From: Pseudofrankia saprophytica
GTDB taxonomy: Bacteria; Actinomycetota; Actinomycetes; Frankiales; Frankiaceae
DNA: 64,000 nucleotides
Assembly (NCBI RefSeq): GCF_000235425.2
Contig: NZ_KI912266.1
Location: 2,362,142 to 2,426,141, forward strand
Direction: 5' to 3'
Part shown: positions 27,511 to 36,682 of the stretch, one piece after another
Layout: each line of letters opens with the position of its first letter
Position numbering within the stretch: position 1 is the first letter of the stretch
Translations under genes and position numbers: made by a program
The notes under the pieces: generated by a model
The model's database searches: none
Seen by the model: only the letters and a program-made list of their open reading frames with translations
What the model was told of the DNA's origin: nothing

Positions 27511-28182
27511 GTGCGCAAGTACGTCATCATGGGCGTCCAGGGCAGCGGCAAGGGAACCCAGGCCCGGCTGCTCGCCGCCGACCTGGACCTCGTCCACATC
27601 AACGTCGGCGACATCTTCCGCTGGAACGTTCAGAACCACACCAAGATCGGTGCTCAGGTGCGCCGGGCGGTCGAGCGCGGTCACCTGGTCGAGGACGACC
27701 TGGTCGAGCGGGTGGTACGGGAACGGCTGGCCAACCACGACTGGAACTACGGCTTCGTCGTCGACGGCTTCCCCCGCAACGCCCGGCAGGCCGAGTTCTT
27801 CCTGGAGAGCTACGACCTCGACGGAGTCATCTACCTCGACCTTCCGGATGAGGAGGTCGTGCGCCGGGTGCTCGCCCGCCGGCTCTGCTCCCGTTGCGGC
27901 CTGGACTACAACCTGATCGCCAGCCGGCCGAGGCACGCCGGGGTGTGCGACGTGTGCGGCGGCGCGCTGGTGGGCCGGGCCGACGACAACCCGGAGGCGC
28001 TCGCCGTCCGGCTGCGCGAGTACCACGGCAAGACTCGGCCTGTCCTCGAGATCTTCCAGCGCAAGGAGTACGTCGCGGCGGTCGACGCCCGCCAGCCGGT
28101 GCCCGCCGTCCAGGCCGACATCCGCGGGCGGCTGCGCCTGCCGCCGGTCGGCGCTGCGCCGGTCGTCACGCCCAGTCGGTAG
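27511..28182 (+). CDS. adk: adenylate kinase (zinc-lid type, likely second copy)
   Basis: About 223 residues. Interconverts AMP plus ATP and two ADP. The P-loop is GVQGSGKGTQ at the start, the NMP-binding region VGDIFRWNV and the motif GFVVDGFPRNARQAEFF follow, and the LID has four cysteines in CSRCGLDYNL and CDVCGGAL, the zinc-binding type. A DDNPEALAVRLREY segment closes the core. The GTG at 27511 has GGGAGG 8 nt upstream; a GTG at 27502 overlaps that site. The main adk of actinobacteria normally sits with secY in the ribosomal-protein region, so this copy beside ppk2 is probably an additional enzyme (inference). Confidence 0.93.
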   Translation: MRKYVIMGVQGSGKGTQARLLAADLDLVHINVGDIFRWNVQNHTKIGAQVRRAVERGHLVEDDLVERVVRERLANHDWNYGFVVDGFPRNARQAEFFLESYDLDGVIYLDLPDEEVVRRVLARRLCSRCGLDYNLIASRPRHAGVCDVCGGALVGRADDNPEALAVRLREYHGKTRPVLEIFQRKEYVAAVDARQPVPAVQADIRGRLRLPPVGAAPVVTPSR

Positions 28183-28222
28183 CGGTATAACCGTGCATTT
28201 GCACGCGCATTTTCCACGGAAA

Positions 28223-28239
28223 GCCGCTCGGCGGTTTTT
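28223..28239 (+). terminator. small terminator with T-run after adk
   Basis: gccgctcggcgg forms a short stem followed by ttttt, 41 bp after the adk stop. The surrounding 28183-28364 is noticeably more AT-rich than the genes and otherwise holds only promoter-like sequence for the Nudix gene. Confidence 0.55.
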
Positions 28240-28364
28240 GGCGGTATTTGGCCATTAGTGTCACGATTGGTGACGCGTAGAGTTATCGGACCTAGACCTT
28301 AAAGTTTGCCCAGGCTGCCCGGTCGTGTACATGGATGAGGCAATGCGGGGGTACGTTGCGTGGC

Positions 28365-28916
28365 GTGTCCGTGTCGAACAACGCAGTGGTCAGCACCGCG
28401 CTCGGCTACGTAGAGGCGAACCCCTCTGAGCTGGATACGGTTCGCGACCTCGTCATCCTGTCCCTGCTCGGCCCGCCGATCACCTTGCGCGGCACGCTCC
28501 CGGCGCACCTCGCGTGCCGGGCGGTCGTGCTGACGTCCGACCAGCATGTTTTGACGATTCGTGACGGGGAGCGGCCGGGATGGCAGTTCCCGGGCGGGCA
28601 CGTCGAGGACGAGGACTGCTCGCTCCTTGGCTCGACGCTGCGCCAGTTGCGCGAGCTCACCGGCATCGATCCGAACGTGCTGCGCCCGGAGTCGGCGCTG
28701 CCCTGCGATCTCGAGGCGGTCCCCGTCGACACGGTGCCCGGGCTCGACGAGCCCGAGCACGTCCACTACGACTTTCGCTACCTGCTGCACCTGCCGTCCC
28801 AGGAGCTCGGCTTCGACGTAGCGGTGGACGTTCGGTGGGTTCCGGTGGACGAGCTTCCTGGAAGACTGGGCGCGAAGCTCCGGCGCAGCTCCCGGACGCC
28901 GGCCGCTCTGCGCTAG
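28365..28916 (+). CDS. Nudix-fold protein with altered Nudix box
   Basis: About 183 residues with a Nudix fold: strand VVLTSDQHVLTIRDGERPGWQFPGGHVE, then the Nudix region and a typical HVHYDFRYLLHLP. However, the helix that should read RExxEExG reads RQLRELTG, so two of the three metal-binding glutamates of the consensus are Gln and Leu. It may be inactive or act as a sensor or regulator. The GTG at 28365 follows TACGTT by 6-7 nt (leaderless pattern); an ATG at 28335 would add 10 residues. It is preceded by an unusually AT-rich stretch. The SRPBCC gene follows in the same direction. Confidence 0.85.
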   Translation: MSVSNNAVVSTALGYVEANPSELDTVRDLVILSLLGPPITLRGTLPAHLACRAVVLTSDQHVLTIRDGERPGWQFPGGHVEDEDCSLLGSTLRQLRELTGIDPNVLRPESALPCDLEAVPVDTVPGLDEPEHVHYDFRYLLHLPSQELGFDVAVDVRWVPVDELPGRLGAKLRRSSRTPAALR

Positions 28917-28975
28917 CCGCGCGGTTCCTGGCCGCGGCCGCTGGCGCTTGCCCGGCCGAGGCGGGAGGTTCAGGC

Positions 28976-29521
28976 ATGGCGCGGGACGACGGTGGCGCGG
29001 GTAGTGGTGGCGGCCGCGCCGCGAACGGATTGCAGTCCTTCGAGCTGGTCGTCGAGTCCTCGGCGCCCGCCACGGCCGTCTTCGCGTTGCTCGCCGACGG
29101 CGCGAGCTGGTCGTCCTGGGGCGGCCTGCTCGTCCCGCGCTCCCGCTGGTACCGGACGGGCACGCCCGCGCCGGGCGGCGTAGGCGCGGTGCGGGAGCTG
29201 GGCATGCGCCCCGTCCTGTCCCGCGAGGAGATCGTCGAGTTCGTGCCGCCCCACCGCCTCGTCTACACGATCGTGTCCGGCATCCCGGTCCACGGCTACA
29301 AAGGGATCGTCGAGCTCGATCCACTGCCGGGCGGCGGCACCCGCATCAGCTGGCGAGCGACCTTCGTGCCGGCCTACCGCGGCACGGGCCCCCTGCTGAG
29401 GCTCTTCGCCCTCACCGCGGTCGGCTCGTTGGCGCGCCACCTCGCCAAGGCGGCGGCCGCCGGCCGCACCCCCGGCGTGCCGACGGCGGTGCCCGCTCCC
29501 GGGACGACCCCGGACCGCTGA
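28976..29521 (+). CDS. SRPBCC family protein
   Basis: A 181-residue protein with a START/Bet v1-like pattern: SFELVVESSAPATAVFALLADGASW at the N-terminus, where SRPBCC proteins begin, a central IVEFVPPHRLVYTIV strand and TRISWRATFVP near the end. Such proteins bind lipids or polyketides or act as cyclases, but nothing here indicates which. The ATG at 28976 has GGGAGG about 8 nt upstream. The C-terminal 25 residues are Pro/Ala/Gly-rich. It may be co-transcribed with the Nudix gene 59 bp upstream. Confidence 0.88.
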   Translation: MARDDGGAGSGGGRAANGLQSFELVVESSAPATAVFALLADGASWSSWGGLLVPRSRWYRTGTPAPGGVGAVRELGMRPVLSREEIVEFVPPHRLVYTIVSGIPVHGYKGIVELDPLPGGGTRISWRATFVPAYRGTGPLLRLFALTAVGSLARHLAKAAAAGRTPGVPTAVPAPGTTPDR

Positions 29522-29720
29522 GGGCGCCAGCCGTCCGGCACCGGAACATCGGGCGGCGACAGATCGGGCAATACCCGCGCGAGCTGCGCCCGGTGTGACG
29601 GAAATGATCCGGCCCGCTGCTTCCCGTCGTAATTTCCTCATATTGACAAAATATCGCCACGGAGCGTGAAGAATAGTTTCGACAACTTTTACGGCGGGCA
29701 ATCTCAGTGCTAGGGCGCCG

Positions 29721-29731
29721 TATGTATACAT
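29721..29731 (+). promoter_or_regulatory. promoter/palindrome of first serine hydrolase gene
   Basis: ATGTATACAT (29722-29731) is a perfect 10-bp palindrome ending 6 nt before the ATG. The related TATGTACA at 30723-30730 is at the same 17-nt distance from the start of the second, paralogous gene, so the two genes seem to share a promoter or operator type. The surrounding gap 29522-29737 is AT-rich. Confidence 0.5.
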
Positions 29732-29737
29732 GCGGTC

Positions 29738-30616
29738 ATGGCGCTTTTTCGTGGTCGTTCCGTTCCTTCGTGCCGTCCGGGTGGTGCCTCGCGCCTCCAG
29801 GTGCGTCTAGCCGGTTTGGTGGGTGCTGGGATCATTGCCGTCGCCCTGGTCACGGCCGGTCCGGCCGCCAACGCGGCCTCGGCGTCGACGACGCCGTCGT
29901 TCACCTCCGCCCTGGCCGCGAAGTGGCGTTCCTACCTCGCGACCAGGCCGGGTTCCGTCAGCGTCGCCCTTTATGACCGGAGTACCGGTCGGACCATCTA
30001 CGTGACCAAATCCGTCGGTAACGGATGGGAAACGGCGAGCACGGTAAAACTGGACATCCTTGCCCACCTGCTCTCGAGAACCGGGCAAAACGGAAATCTC
30101 ACGGCCGCGCAGCTGAAGCTGGCCAGGCCGATGATCTCGGTCAGCGACAACGCGGCGGCCAGTTCCCTGTGGAACCAGGCCGGCGGGCAGAGCGGGATGG
30201 ACGCCTTCTTCCGCGAGCTCGGGACGACCGCGACGGCAGCCGGCGCCGGCGGCAAGTGGGGCCTGACGAAGACGACGGCCCTGGACCAGCTCAAGGTCCT
30301 GCGCGCGGTCTCCTACCCGGGCGCCGTCCTGTCCAAGAACGCGCGAGCCACCGCCACCGGCCTGCTGAACACGGTCGTGCCAGCGCAGCGCTGGGGCCTG
30401 ACCGCCGGCGTGCCGACCGGCGTCTCCGTCCAGGTCAAGAACGGCTGGCTGCCCTACGACGGCGGCTGGGTGGTCAACAGCCTCGCCCACGTCCACGGGG
30501 CAAACAAGGACTACGTCATGGCCGTCTACACACGCAACAGCGCGACAGAGCAGACAGGAATCAACACCATTGCCGGCCTGTCGCGCCTCGCCTGGTCGAC
30601 CGTGCCGGCCGCCTGA
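29738..30616 (+). CDS. secreted serine hydrolase of the beta-lactamase-like (class A-type) fold
   Basis: A 292-residue exported protein. A signal peptide is clear (positively charged start, hydrophobic LVGAGIIAVALVTAGPAANA, Ala-x-Ala cleavage near residue 45). The penicilloyl-serine-transferase motifs are STVK (SxxK, about residues 99-102), SDN in MISVSDNAAAS, and KNG in VQVKNGWLPY in place of KTG. The class A Glu166-type omega-loop residue is not obvious, so a D,D-peptidase, esterase or cell-wall-binding role is as likely as beta-lactamase. The downstream gene is a paralog, about 60% similar in the core. No obvious operator other than the palindrome before it. Confidence 0.9.
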   Translation: MALFRGRSVPSCRPGGASRLQVRLAGLVGAGIIAVALVTAGPAANAASASTTPSFTSALAAKWRSYLATRPGSVSVALYDRSTGRTIYVTKSVGNGWETASTVKLDILAHLLSRTGQNGNLTAAQLKLARPMISVSDNAAASSLWNQAGGQSGMDAFFRELGTTATAAGAGGKWGLTKTTALDQLKVLRAVSYPGAVLSKNARATATGLLNTVVPAQRWGLTAGVPTGVSVQVKNGWLPYDGGWVVNSLAHVHGANKDYVMAVYTRNSATEQTGINTIAGLSRLAWSTVPAA

Positions 30617-30739
30617 CCCCGGCCGTCGGCTGTGCCCACGCCATCTGGGCACGGCCGATCGTCCAAGACCGGGAAGAGTTGAAGAATTTGTAACTATCCG
30701 GAACATTGCGCGTAGTCCAGGATATGTACAAATTCGGTC

Positions 30740-32053
30740 ATGGTTTCCGGCCGCTCGGCCCGCCGACCCCGCACGCGGCGGCGTTCTCGCGCGCGGCTGG
30801 CGAGCCTGACGGTCGCGGTGGGGGCTGTGGCGCTCGCGACCCTCGGTGGCCCGCCCTTCACGGCCGCCGCTACCGCCGCTACCGCCGCTACCGCCACCGC
30901 GACGGCGACGGCGACCGACGGTCGCGCCGTGTCGACGGCCGCGGCCGTCGTCGTCGATCGGGCGGTATCGGCGAGCCCGACCGACGTCGCCGGCGACTCC
31001 GCGCTCGTGGGAGTTCTCGGCATCGACTTCGTGGTCGCGGCGTCGGCTGGTACCAGTTCGGCTGGCCCGGGTTCGGCCGGCGTGACGCCGTCGGCTCCCA
31101 TCGCCGCCGCGACCGCTCCGACCGCCACCGCCGCGACCGCCACCGCCGCGACCGGAACCGCCCCGCCCGGAACCGCCCCGCCCGCGACGACACCCGCGTC
31201 GGCGCCGCCAGCGGCGACCTGGGAACCGGCGCCGGCCGGGCCGACGCCGACGCCGTCGGCGACCGCGAGCGGGCCACCCACCACGGCCGATCCGGACTCG
31301 TCGTTCGCGCCGGTCCTCGCGGCCGAGTTCCGCTCCTACCTGGCCACGCGTCCCGGCGCCGTCAGCGTCGCCCTGTACGACCGGACCAGCGGGCTGACCG
31401 TGGACGTCACGAACTCCACCCGGACCGGGTGGGAGACCGCCAGTACGGTCAAGCTCGACATTCTCACGGCGCTGCTCACCAAGACCGGTGAAAGCGGTCA
31501 GCTACCGGCCTCGCAGCTGCGGCTCGCCAAGCCGATGATCTCGGTCAGCGACAACGCGTCGGCGAGCGCCCTCTGGCGCCAGGCCGGTAGCCAGAGTGGG
31601 ATGAACGCCTTCTTCCGCGCGTTCGGAATGACCGCGACCACGGCCGGCGGGAGCGGGGCGTGGGGGCTCACCAAGACGACCGCCTATGACCAGCTCCGCG
31701 TCCTGCGAGCCGTCTCGTACCCGGGTTTGGGCCTGTCCGCCAATGCCATGGCAACCGCCACGAGCCTGCTGGGCACGGTGGTCGGGTCGCAGCGCTGGGG
31801 CCTGACCGCCGGCGTGCCGGCCGGTGTGTCAGTGGAAATCAAGAACGGCTGGCTGCCCTATGGCGGCGGCTGGGTGATCAACAGTCTCGCGCACGTGCAC
31901 GGGGCCGGCAAGGACTACATCATGGCCGCCTACACCCGCGACAGCCGAACCATGGGCATCGGCGTCGAGACCATCTCGGGCCTGTCCCGTCTCGCCTGGC
32001 AGTACGTCCCGGCAGCCCCGGTCCTGGACCCGAACGCGCCGCCGGAGCCCTGA
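30740..32053 (+). CDS. secreted serine hydrolase, paralog with long Ala/Thr/Pro linker
   Basis: A 437-residue paralog of the preceding gene product. After a signal/anchor-like N-terminus (LASLTVAVGAVALATLGG) comes about 150 residues of low-complexity Ala/Thr/Ser/Pro sequence, in part encoded by repeated gccgctacc units, resembling a wall-spanning linker. The catalytic part has STVK (near residue 233), SDN (MISVSDNASAS) and KNG (VEIKNGWLPY), spaced as in the first copy. The linker suggests it is attached to or spans the envelope while the first copy is freely secreted. Start ATG 30740, upstream element like that of gene one. Confidence 0.9.
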   Translation: MVSGRSARRPRTRRRSRARLASLTVAVGAVALATLGGPPFTAAATAATAATATATATATDGRAVSTAAAVVVDRAVSASPTDVAGDSALVGVLGIDFVVAASAGTSSAGPGSAGVTPSAPIAAATAPTATAATATAATGTAPPGTAPPATTPASAPPAATWEPAPAGPTPTPSATASGPPTTADPDSSFAPVLAAEFRSYLATRPGAVSVALYDRTSGLTVDVTNSTRTGWETASTVKLDILTALLTKTGESGQLPASQLRLAKPMISVSDNASASALWRQAGSQSGMNAFFRAFGMTATTAGGSGAWGLTKTTAYDQLRVLRAVSYPGLGLSANAMATATSLLGTVVGSQRWGLTAGVPAGVSVEIKNGWLPYGGGWVINSLAHVHGAGKDYIMAAYTRDSRTMGIGVETISGLSRLAWQYVPAAPVLDPNAPPEP

Positions 32054-32081
32054 CCGCGCCGGCTCGGTTCCGGCGGCGCGG
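32054..32081. terminator. hairpin between convergent genes
   Basis: ccgcgcc (32054-32060) and ggcgcgg (32075-32081) pair across a 14-nt loop immediately after the serine hydrolase stop, facing sthA. Confidence 0.5.
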
Positions 32082-32098
32082 CGGCGATCGCCCAGGCC

Positions 32099-33508
32099 TC
32101 AGCCGCTGAAGCGAGCGACGGCGCGCATCTTGTTCATGGCATCCAGCGCGGCGACCTTGTAGGACTCGGACAGCGTCGGGTAGTTGAAGACGCTGTCGAC
32201 GAGGTAGTCGATGGTGCCGCCACAACCCATCAGGGTCTGGCCGATGTGCACGATCTCCGTGGCGCCGGTGCCGAAGACATGGACGCCGAGCAGCTTGTGG
32301 TCGTCCGGGCTGACCAGCAGCTTGAGCATGCCGTAGGAATCGCCGACGATCTGGCCGCGGGCGAGCTCGCGGTAACGGGCGATGCCGACCTCGAACGGGA
32401 TCGAGCTTTCCGTCAGCTCATCCTCGGTCTTCCCGACGTAGGAGATCTCCGGGATCGTGTAGATCCCAATCGGCATCAGATCGGCGCGCAGCCCGTGTAC
32501 CTCCTCGCCGCAGGCCGAGTAGGCGGCGAGCCTGCCCTGCTCCATCGACGTCGCCGCGAGTGCGGGGAAACCGATGACGTCGCCGACGGCGTAGATGTGG
32601 TCCGCCTCGGTGCGGAAGTCGCTGCCGACCTTGATGCGGCCGCGGTTGTCCGCGGCGAGCCCCGCCGCCTCGAGCGCGAGCGCGTCGGTCAGGCCCTGCC
32701 GGCCGGCGGAGTACATCACCGTGTCGGCCGGGATCTTCTTGCCGCTTTCCAACAGGGTGAGCGTGCCGCCGTTGTGCCGCTCGACGGACACCACGGCCTC
32801 GCGGAACCGGAACGTCACGGCCAGGTCGCGCAGGTGGTACTTCAGCGCCTCGACGATCTCGAGGTCGCAGAAGTCGAGCATCCGGTCGCGGCGTTCGACG
32901 ACGGTCACCTTCGTTCCGAGCGCGGCGAACATCGAGGCGTACTCGATGCCGATGACGCCCGCGCCGACGACGACCATCGAGCCGGGAATGCGGTCGAGGT
33001 TCAGGATCTGGTCGCTGTCGACGACGGTGCGGCCGTCGAAGGCGACCGTCTCCGGCCGCGCCGGCCGGGTGCCGGTGGCAATGATGATCTTCTCGGCGGA
33101 GATCCGGCGCACCTCGAGGCCGTCCAGCCCGGTGACGGAGACCGTGTGCGGGTCGAGGAACTTCGCCATCCCGGTCACGACCGTGACGTGGTTGCGGGAG
33201 AGCTGGCTGCGGATGACGTCGATCTCGCGGCTGATCACATGCTGCGTGCGGGCCGACAGGTCACCGACGGTGATGTCGTCCTTGACCCGGTAGCTCTGCC
33301 CGTACATCTCGCGCTGTGAAAGACCGGTGAGGTAAAGGACGGCCTCGCGCAGCGTCTTCGACGGGATCGTGCCCGTGTTGATGCAGACGCCGCCGATCAT
33401 GTCGCGCTTGTCGACGATCGCTACGCGCCGGCCAAGCTTCGCGGCGGCGATCGCGGCCTTCTGCCCGCCCGGCCCCGACCCGATGACCAGGACGTCGTAG
33501 TCGAACAT
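32099..33508 (-). CDS. sthA: Si-specific NAD(P)+ transhydrogenase (soluble)
   Basis: A 469-residue flavoprotein that interconverts NADPH and NADH. The FAD-binding Rossmann motif is [21 protein letters not shown], the NAD(P) motif is [20 protein letters not shown], and a second FAD contact is [14 protein letters not shown]. The active-site region reads [16 protein letters not shown]: the second cysteine of the disulfide found in lipoamide dehydrogenases is Thr, the pattern expected of SthA rather than a defect. The dimerisation domain ends with [21 protein letters not shown]. Balances reducing power for biosynthesis. The upstream gap 33509-33820 appears to hold only its promoter. Confidence 0.96.
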   Translation of the reverse strand: MFDYDVLVIGSGPGGQKAAIAAAKLGRRVAIVDKRDMIGGVCINTGTIPSKTLREAVLYLTGLSQREMYGQSYRVKDDITVGDLSARTQHVISREIDVIRSQLSRNHVTVVTGMAKFLDPHTVSVTGLDGLEVRRISAEKIIIATGTRPARPETVAFDGRTVVDSDQILNLDRIPGSMVVVGAGVIGIEYASMFAALGTKVTVVERRDRMLDFCDLEIVEALKYHLRDLAVTFRFREAVVSVERHNGGTLTLLESGKKIPADTVMYSAGRQGLTDALALEAAGLAADNRGRIKVGSDFRTEADHIYAVGDVIGFPALAATSMEQGRLAAYSACGEEVHGLRADLMPIGIYTIPEISYVGKTEDELTESSIPFEVGIARYRELARGQIVGDSYGMLKLLVSPDDHKLLGVHVFGTGATEIVHIGQTLMGCGGTIDYLVDSVFNYPTLSESYKVAALDAMNKMRAVARFSG

Positions 33509-33820
33509 TCGGGCTCCCCCTCAGCGACCCGCCCCGGGTCCGTGTCGGCCGGCCCGCGTGCGTGCGTGCTGAGAGTATCCAGACTGAACGGGAAATAAGG
33601 CCACAGTGCTGGGGTTGTTACCCGCATTTTTCCGTCGCGGTTCCGTCGGCGACACCAACGGTGGGCCGCCGCCGGAGCCCGTAGCCCGCCAGCATGAGCC
33701 GGCGGCCCCCTGCCGATGCCGACGGAGGCGGCACGGGCCCCCGGAGTGGGGCCGGTCAGCCAGGCCGGACCGGGTGAGGTGGCACCCGAGGCGCGGGCTG
33801 GCGCCGTCGCGGGCTCGAGA

Positions 33821-36493
33821 TCACTGCCAGTCCGGCAGGTACCACGACGCCGAGGCCAACTCGTCGCGCAGACTCTCGGCCAACGCCGCCACATGCGGTT
33901 CCCGCAACATGGTGTCGTGCGTGCCGGGCATTCGGTGAACGGTGGTGTGGCCCCGCAGCAGGCGTCGCCAGGCTGCTTCGTCCGCCTGGCTGTCCTGCTC
34001 GGCCATGTACAGCACAGTTCTGCCGTCGTAGGGACGGATACGGTAAAACGACGTCAGCAGCTCACTCTGCTTGAAGAAGCGTCGGTATGGGCTTGTGCCG
34101 GTCCGGATGTATCCCGTCAGCGCCAGTTCCGTCAACCAGCGCGGGGTCCCGCGGGTCGGACGGTACCCAGACGGCACGAGCCGCGGCCGCCGCGATTCTC
34201 GCCGGGATTCCTCCTCTGGCCGGGAAACCTCCCCGGATATCGGCTCCGCGTCGAACAGCGGCACCTTGCCGCCCGAGGCCAGGAAGGGAAGCCTGGTGTC
34301 AACGATGGCCAAAAGGGCAACCAGCTCGCCGGCGGCCGTCAGTCGTTTCGCGATGTCGTAGGCGACGAGGCCGCCGAAGGAGAATCCCACTAGGTGATAT
34401 GGCCCGCGGGGCTGGACACGGCGTAGGTCGGCCAAATGCCGACGGGCATGCTGTTGCACGCTCCAGTCGGCCCGCGCGCGTTCTTCCAGGCCCCTTGCCT
34501 GAAAGCCGACCACGGTGCGTACGCCATCCAGACGGCGAGCCAGACGGAGAAAGCTCAATGCCATGCCGCCGCCGCCGGCGAAGCAGAACAGCAGCGGCGC
34601 GGAGCCATTCCCGACCAGGCGGACACAGGTCGCGCCTGGCGTGGCCGTCGGTGAGCGGTTGATCTTTTCCGCGAGTGCCGCGACCGTCGGTGCCGCGGCC
34701 AGGACCGACGGGGGGAGGTCGACGCGGAGGTTCCTGTTGATCTCGAGGATCAGCTGCTGCGCCACCACCGAGTCGCCGCCGAGTTCACCGAACTCCTCGA
34801 AGACCCCGATGTCGTCCAGGCCCAGCACCTGCCGCCAGACCTCCAGGAGGAGCGCCTCCGGATCCGTCCGCGCACGGGTGCGGTCCGCGCCAGCCCGTTC
34901 TGGGATGTCGGGCAGCGCCCGCCGGTCGATCTTTCCCCGTTCGGTGCGGGGTAGCGCGTCGAGCAGCAGGATCCCCGTCGGGACCATCCAGGGCGGGAGC
35001 TTCTCGCGCAGATGGCGGCGGATGTCGGCGATGGTCGTGCTCGCCTCCGGAACGAGCTCGACATAGGCGCAGAGCCGGGGCTCGCCGGTCGAAGGCGACG
35101 GCCGGCCGGTGGCCACGGCGGCGCGGACATCCGGCAGAACCAGCAGGGTGGCCTCGACCTCGGCCGGTTCGACCAGATAGCCGCGAATCTTGACCGCGGC
35201 ATCGGCCCGCCCGGCGAGCCGCAGAAAACCGTCGTCGTCGACCTTGCCCAGATCCCCGGTTCGGTAGAACCGGCGGCCGTCCGGGGAGGCGCCGAAGCGC
35301 TCGGCGGTTCGCTCGGGGTCACCCAGATATCCAGAAGCGAGGTAGTCGGAGACGATGACGACCTCGCCGGTCTGACCTGGGCCGAGCACGGTGCCGTCTT
35401 CGTCCCAGATCTGCGCCTCGCGGTCCGGGACCGGCCTTCCCGCGGGCAGGGCGCCAGGAGGCATCGGCGACGTCCTGCCATACACGTTGAAGGCCAGGCA
35501 GCCGATCTCGGAAGCTCCCGTCCAGTTGGCGAAGACGGCCTCGTCGCTGAGGCGCGGCCAGAGCGCGGCGACGTCCCTCCCGTTGACCGGTTCGGTTGAC
35601 GTCGTCACCAGTCGCAGATGGTCGAGGACACGGCCAGGCGGCAGGTCGGCCAGCAGCCTGCTCAGCAGCGAAGGAGCCATGTGCAACGTCGTCGGCCGCC
35701 GCTCGGCGAGCCAGGTGAGCGTACCGGCGGTGCCCGCCGAGCGCGGGTCGAAAAGACAGAGGGTGGCCGCGCTGCACAGCGCCCACAGGACGACCTCGAA
35801 GCCGGCCGCGAACGAGTACGGCAGCAACAACGCGACCCGGTCCGCCGGTGTGAAACCCAGCGCGGCGCATCCGGACCACGCGTCGCACATCACCATGCGC
35901 TGGCCGCGGATGACGCCCTTCGGGGCACCGGTGGACCCGGAGGTGAAGAAGATGGCGACGGCGCGGTCGCCTACGGGCGGCGTCGGTCCGGCGTGCGGGC
36001 CGTCATGGGCCGGGAGCGCGGTGTTCTCGGCCGTGGCCAGGGCCTCCGCGAGGAGGGCGACCCGACCGTTCGTGCCGGCGGCCGCGCGCGCCGCGTCCGC
36101 GTGCCTGGCACTGGTGAACAGAAGCGGCGCCCCGCTGGCCGCGAGCATGCTGGCCAGCCGCGCGGCGGGCGCCGTCGGGTCGAACTGCGTGAACGGCCGG
36201 CCGGCCTTTATCGCCGCAAGAAGTACGACAATCCCGTCCACGTCCTGTCCGAACAGGGTCGCGATCGGTTCCGTACCGGTGCCGAGCTGGGCCGTGATGA
36301 CGTGGGCGAGGACGGTCGACCGGCGGTCCAGCTCGGCGTAGGTGATGCTGGAGTCCGCTGAGACGACGGCCACGCGTTCCGCCGCGGCCGCCGCGACCTC
36401 ACCCACCCGGATCGCCAGCGAGCTTTTCTCGTATGCCTTTCCAAAGGGCGGGACCGAGATTCCCCAGGACTCCGTCGAGGTGACCGCGGTCAT
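33821..36493 (-). CDS. A-T-TE NRPS-like synthetase (adenylation, carrier, thioesterase)
   Basis: About 890 residues, one complete tridomain. Adenylation domain: A3 FFTSGSTGAPKGV near residue 185, A7/A8 region YRTGDLGKVDDDGFLRLAGR and IRGYLVEPAEVE near 440, A10 lysine motif LPRTERGKIDRRAL near 520. Carrier domain: GELGGDSVVAQQL, attachment Ser near 570. Thioesterase: GFSFGGLVAYDIA with nucleophile Ser near 705, probable Asp in AIVDTRLP and His in PGTHDTML. No condensation domain. The A4 position that in amino-acid-activating domains holds Asp (FDxS) is FAAGFEVVLW, and A5 reads NWTGASE, so the substrate is probably not an alpha-amino acid. ATG 36493 was chosen after AGGAGG; an ATG at 36517 overlaps that site. 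Divergent from an O-methyltransferase gene. Confidence 0.92.
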   Translation of the reverse strand: MTAVTSTESWGISVPPFGKAYEKSSLAIRVGEVAAAAAERVAVVSADSSITYAELDRRSTVLAHVITAQLGTGTEPIATLFGQDVDGIVVLLAAIKAGRPFTQFDPTAPAARLASMLAASGAPLLFTSARHADAARAAAGTNGRVALLAEALATAENTALPAHDGPHAGPTPPVGDRAVAIFFTSGSTGAPKGVIRGQRMVMCDAWSGCAALGFTPADRVALLLPYSFAAGFEVVLWALCSAATLCLFDPRSAGTAGTLTWLAERRPTTLHMAPSLLSRLLADLPPGRVLDHLRLVTTSTEPVNGRDVAALWPRLSDEAVFANWTGASEIGCLAFNVYGRTSPMPPGALPAGRPVPDREAQIWDEDGTVLGPGQTGEVVIVSDYLASGYLGDPERTAERFGASPDGRRFYRTGDLGKVDDDGFLRLAGRADAAVKIRGYLVEPAEVEATLLVLPDVRAAVATGRPSPSTGEPRLCAYVELVPEASTTIADIRRHLREKLPPWMVPTGILLLDALPRTERGKIDRRALPDIPERAGADRTRARTDPEALLLEVWRQVLGLDDIGVFEEFGELGGDSVVAQQLILEINRNLRVDLPPSVLAAAPTVAALAEKINRSPTATPGATCVRLVGNGSAPLLFCFAGGGGMALSFLRLARRLDGVRTVVGFQARGLEERARADWSVQQHARRHLADLRRVQPRGPYHLVGFSFGGLVAYDIAKRLTAAGELVALLAIVDTRLPFLASGGKVPLFDAEPISGEVSRPEEESRRESRRPRLVPSGYRPTRGTPRWLTELALTGYIRTGTSPYRRFFKQSELLTSFYRIRPYDGRTVLYMAEQDSQADEAAWRRLLRGHTTVHRMPGTHDTMLREPHVAALAESLRDELASASWYLPDWQ

Positions 36494-36591
36494 CTGCGGG
36501 TGATCCCTCCTTGGCATTACGTCTCGCTGGTGAGAACTGCTCCAGCCCCGACCACCGCGAACACCACGGGCCGACCGGCGGGCGCTATGCG

Positions 36592-36609
36592 TCAACAACG
36601 CGATGTTGA
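36592..36609. promoter_or_regulatory. inverted repeat TCAACA-N6-TGTTGA in divergent promoter
   Basis: tcaaca (36592-36597) and tgttga (36604-36609) are perfectly complementary, 99 bp upstream of the NRPS start, in the 474-bp region between the synthetase and methyltransferase genes; operator-like. Confidence 0.5.
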
Positions 36610-36682
36610 TTCCTGTGTTGCGGCGTGATGCCGCGACAGATGGCCACGCCGGCGGCAAGCGTGGCCGGTCGTGGCGATACGT

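Noticed and set aside
30863-30915. Repeated gccgctacc units as a possible array
   Set aside because: They are in-frame codons for the Ala/Thr-rich linker of the second serine hydrolase, not a regulatory array.
32099-33508. Loss of one redox cysteine in the SthA active site
   Set aside because: CxxxxT instead of CxxxxC is the normal pattern of soluble transhydrogenases, not a defect.
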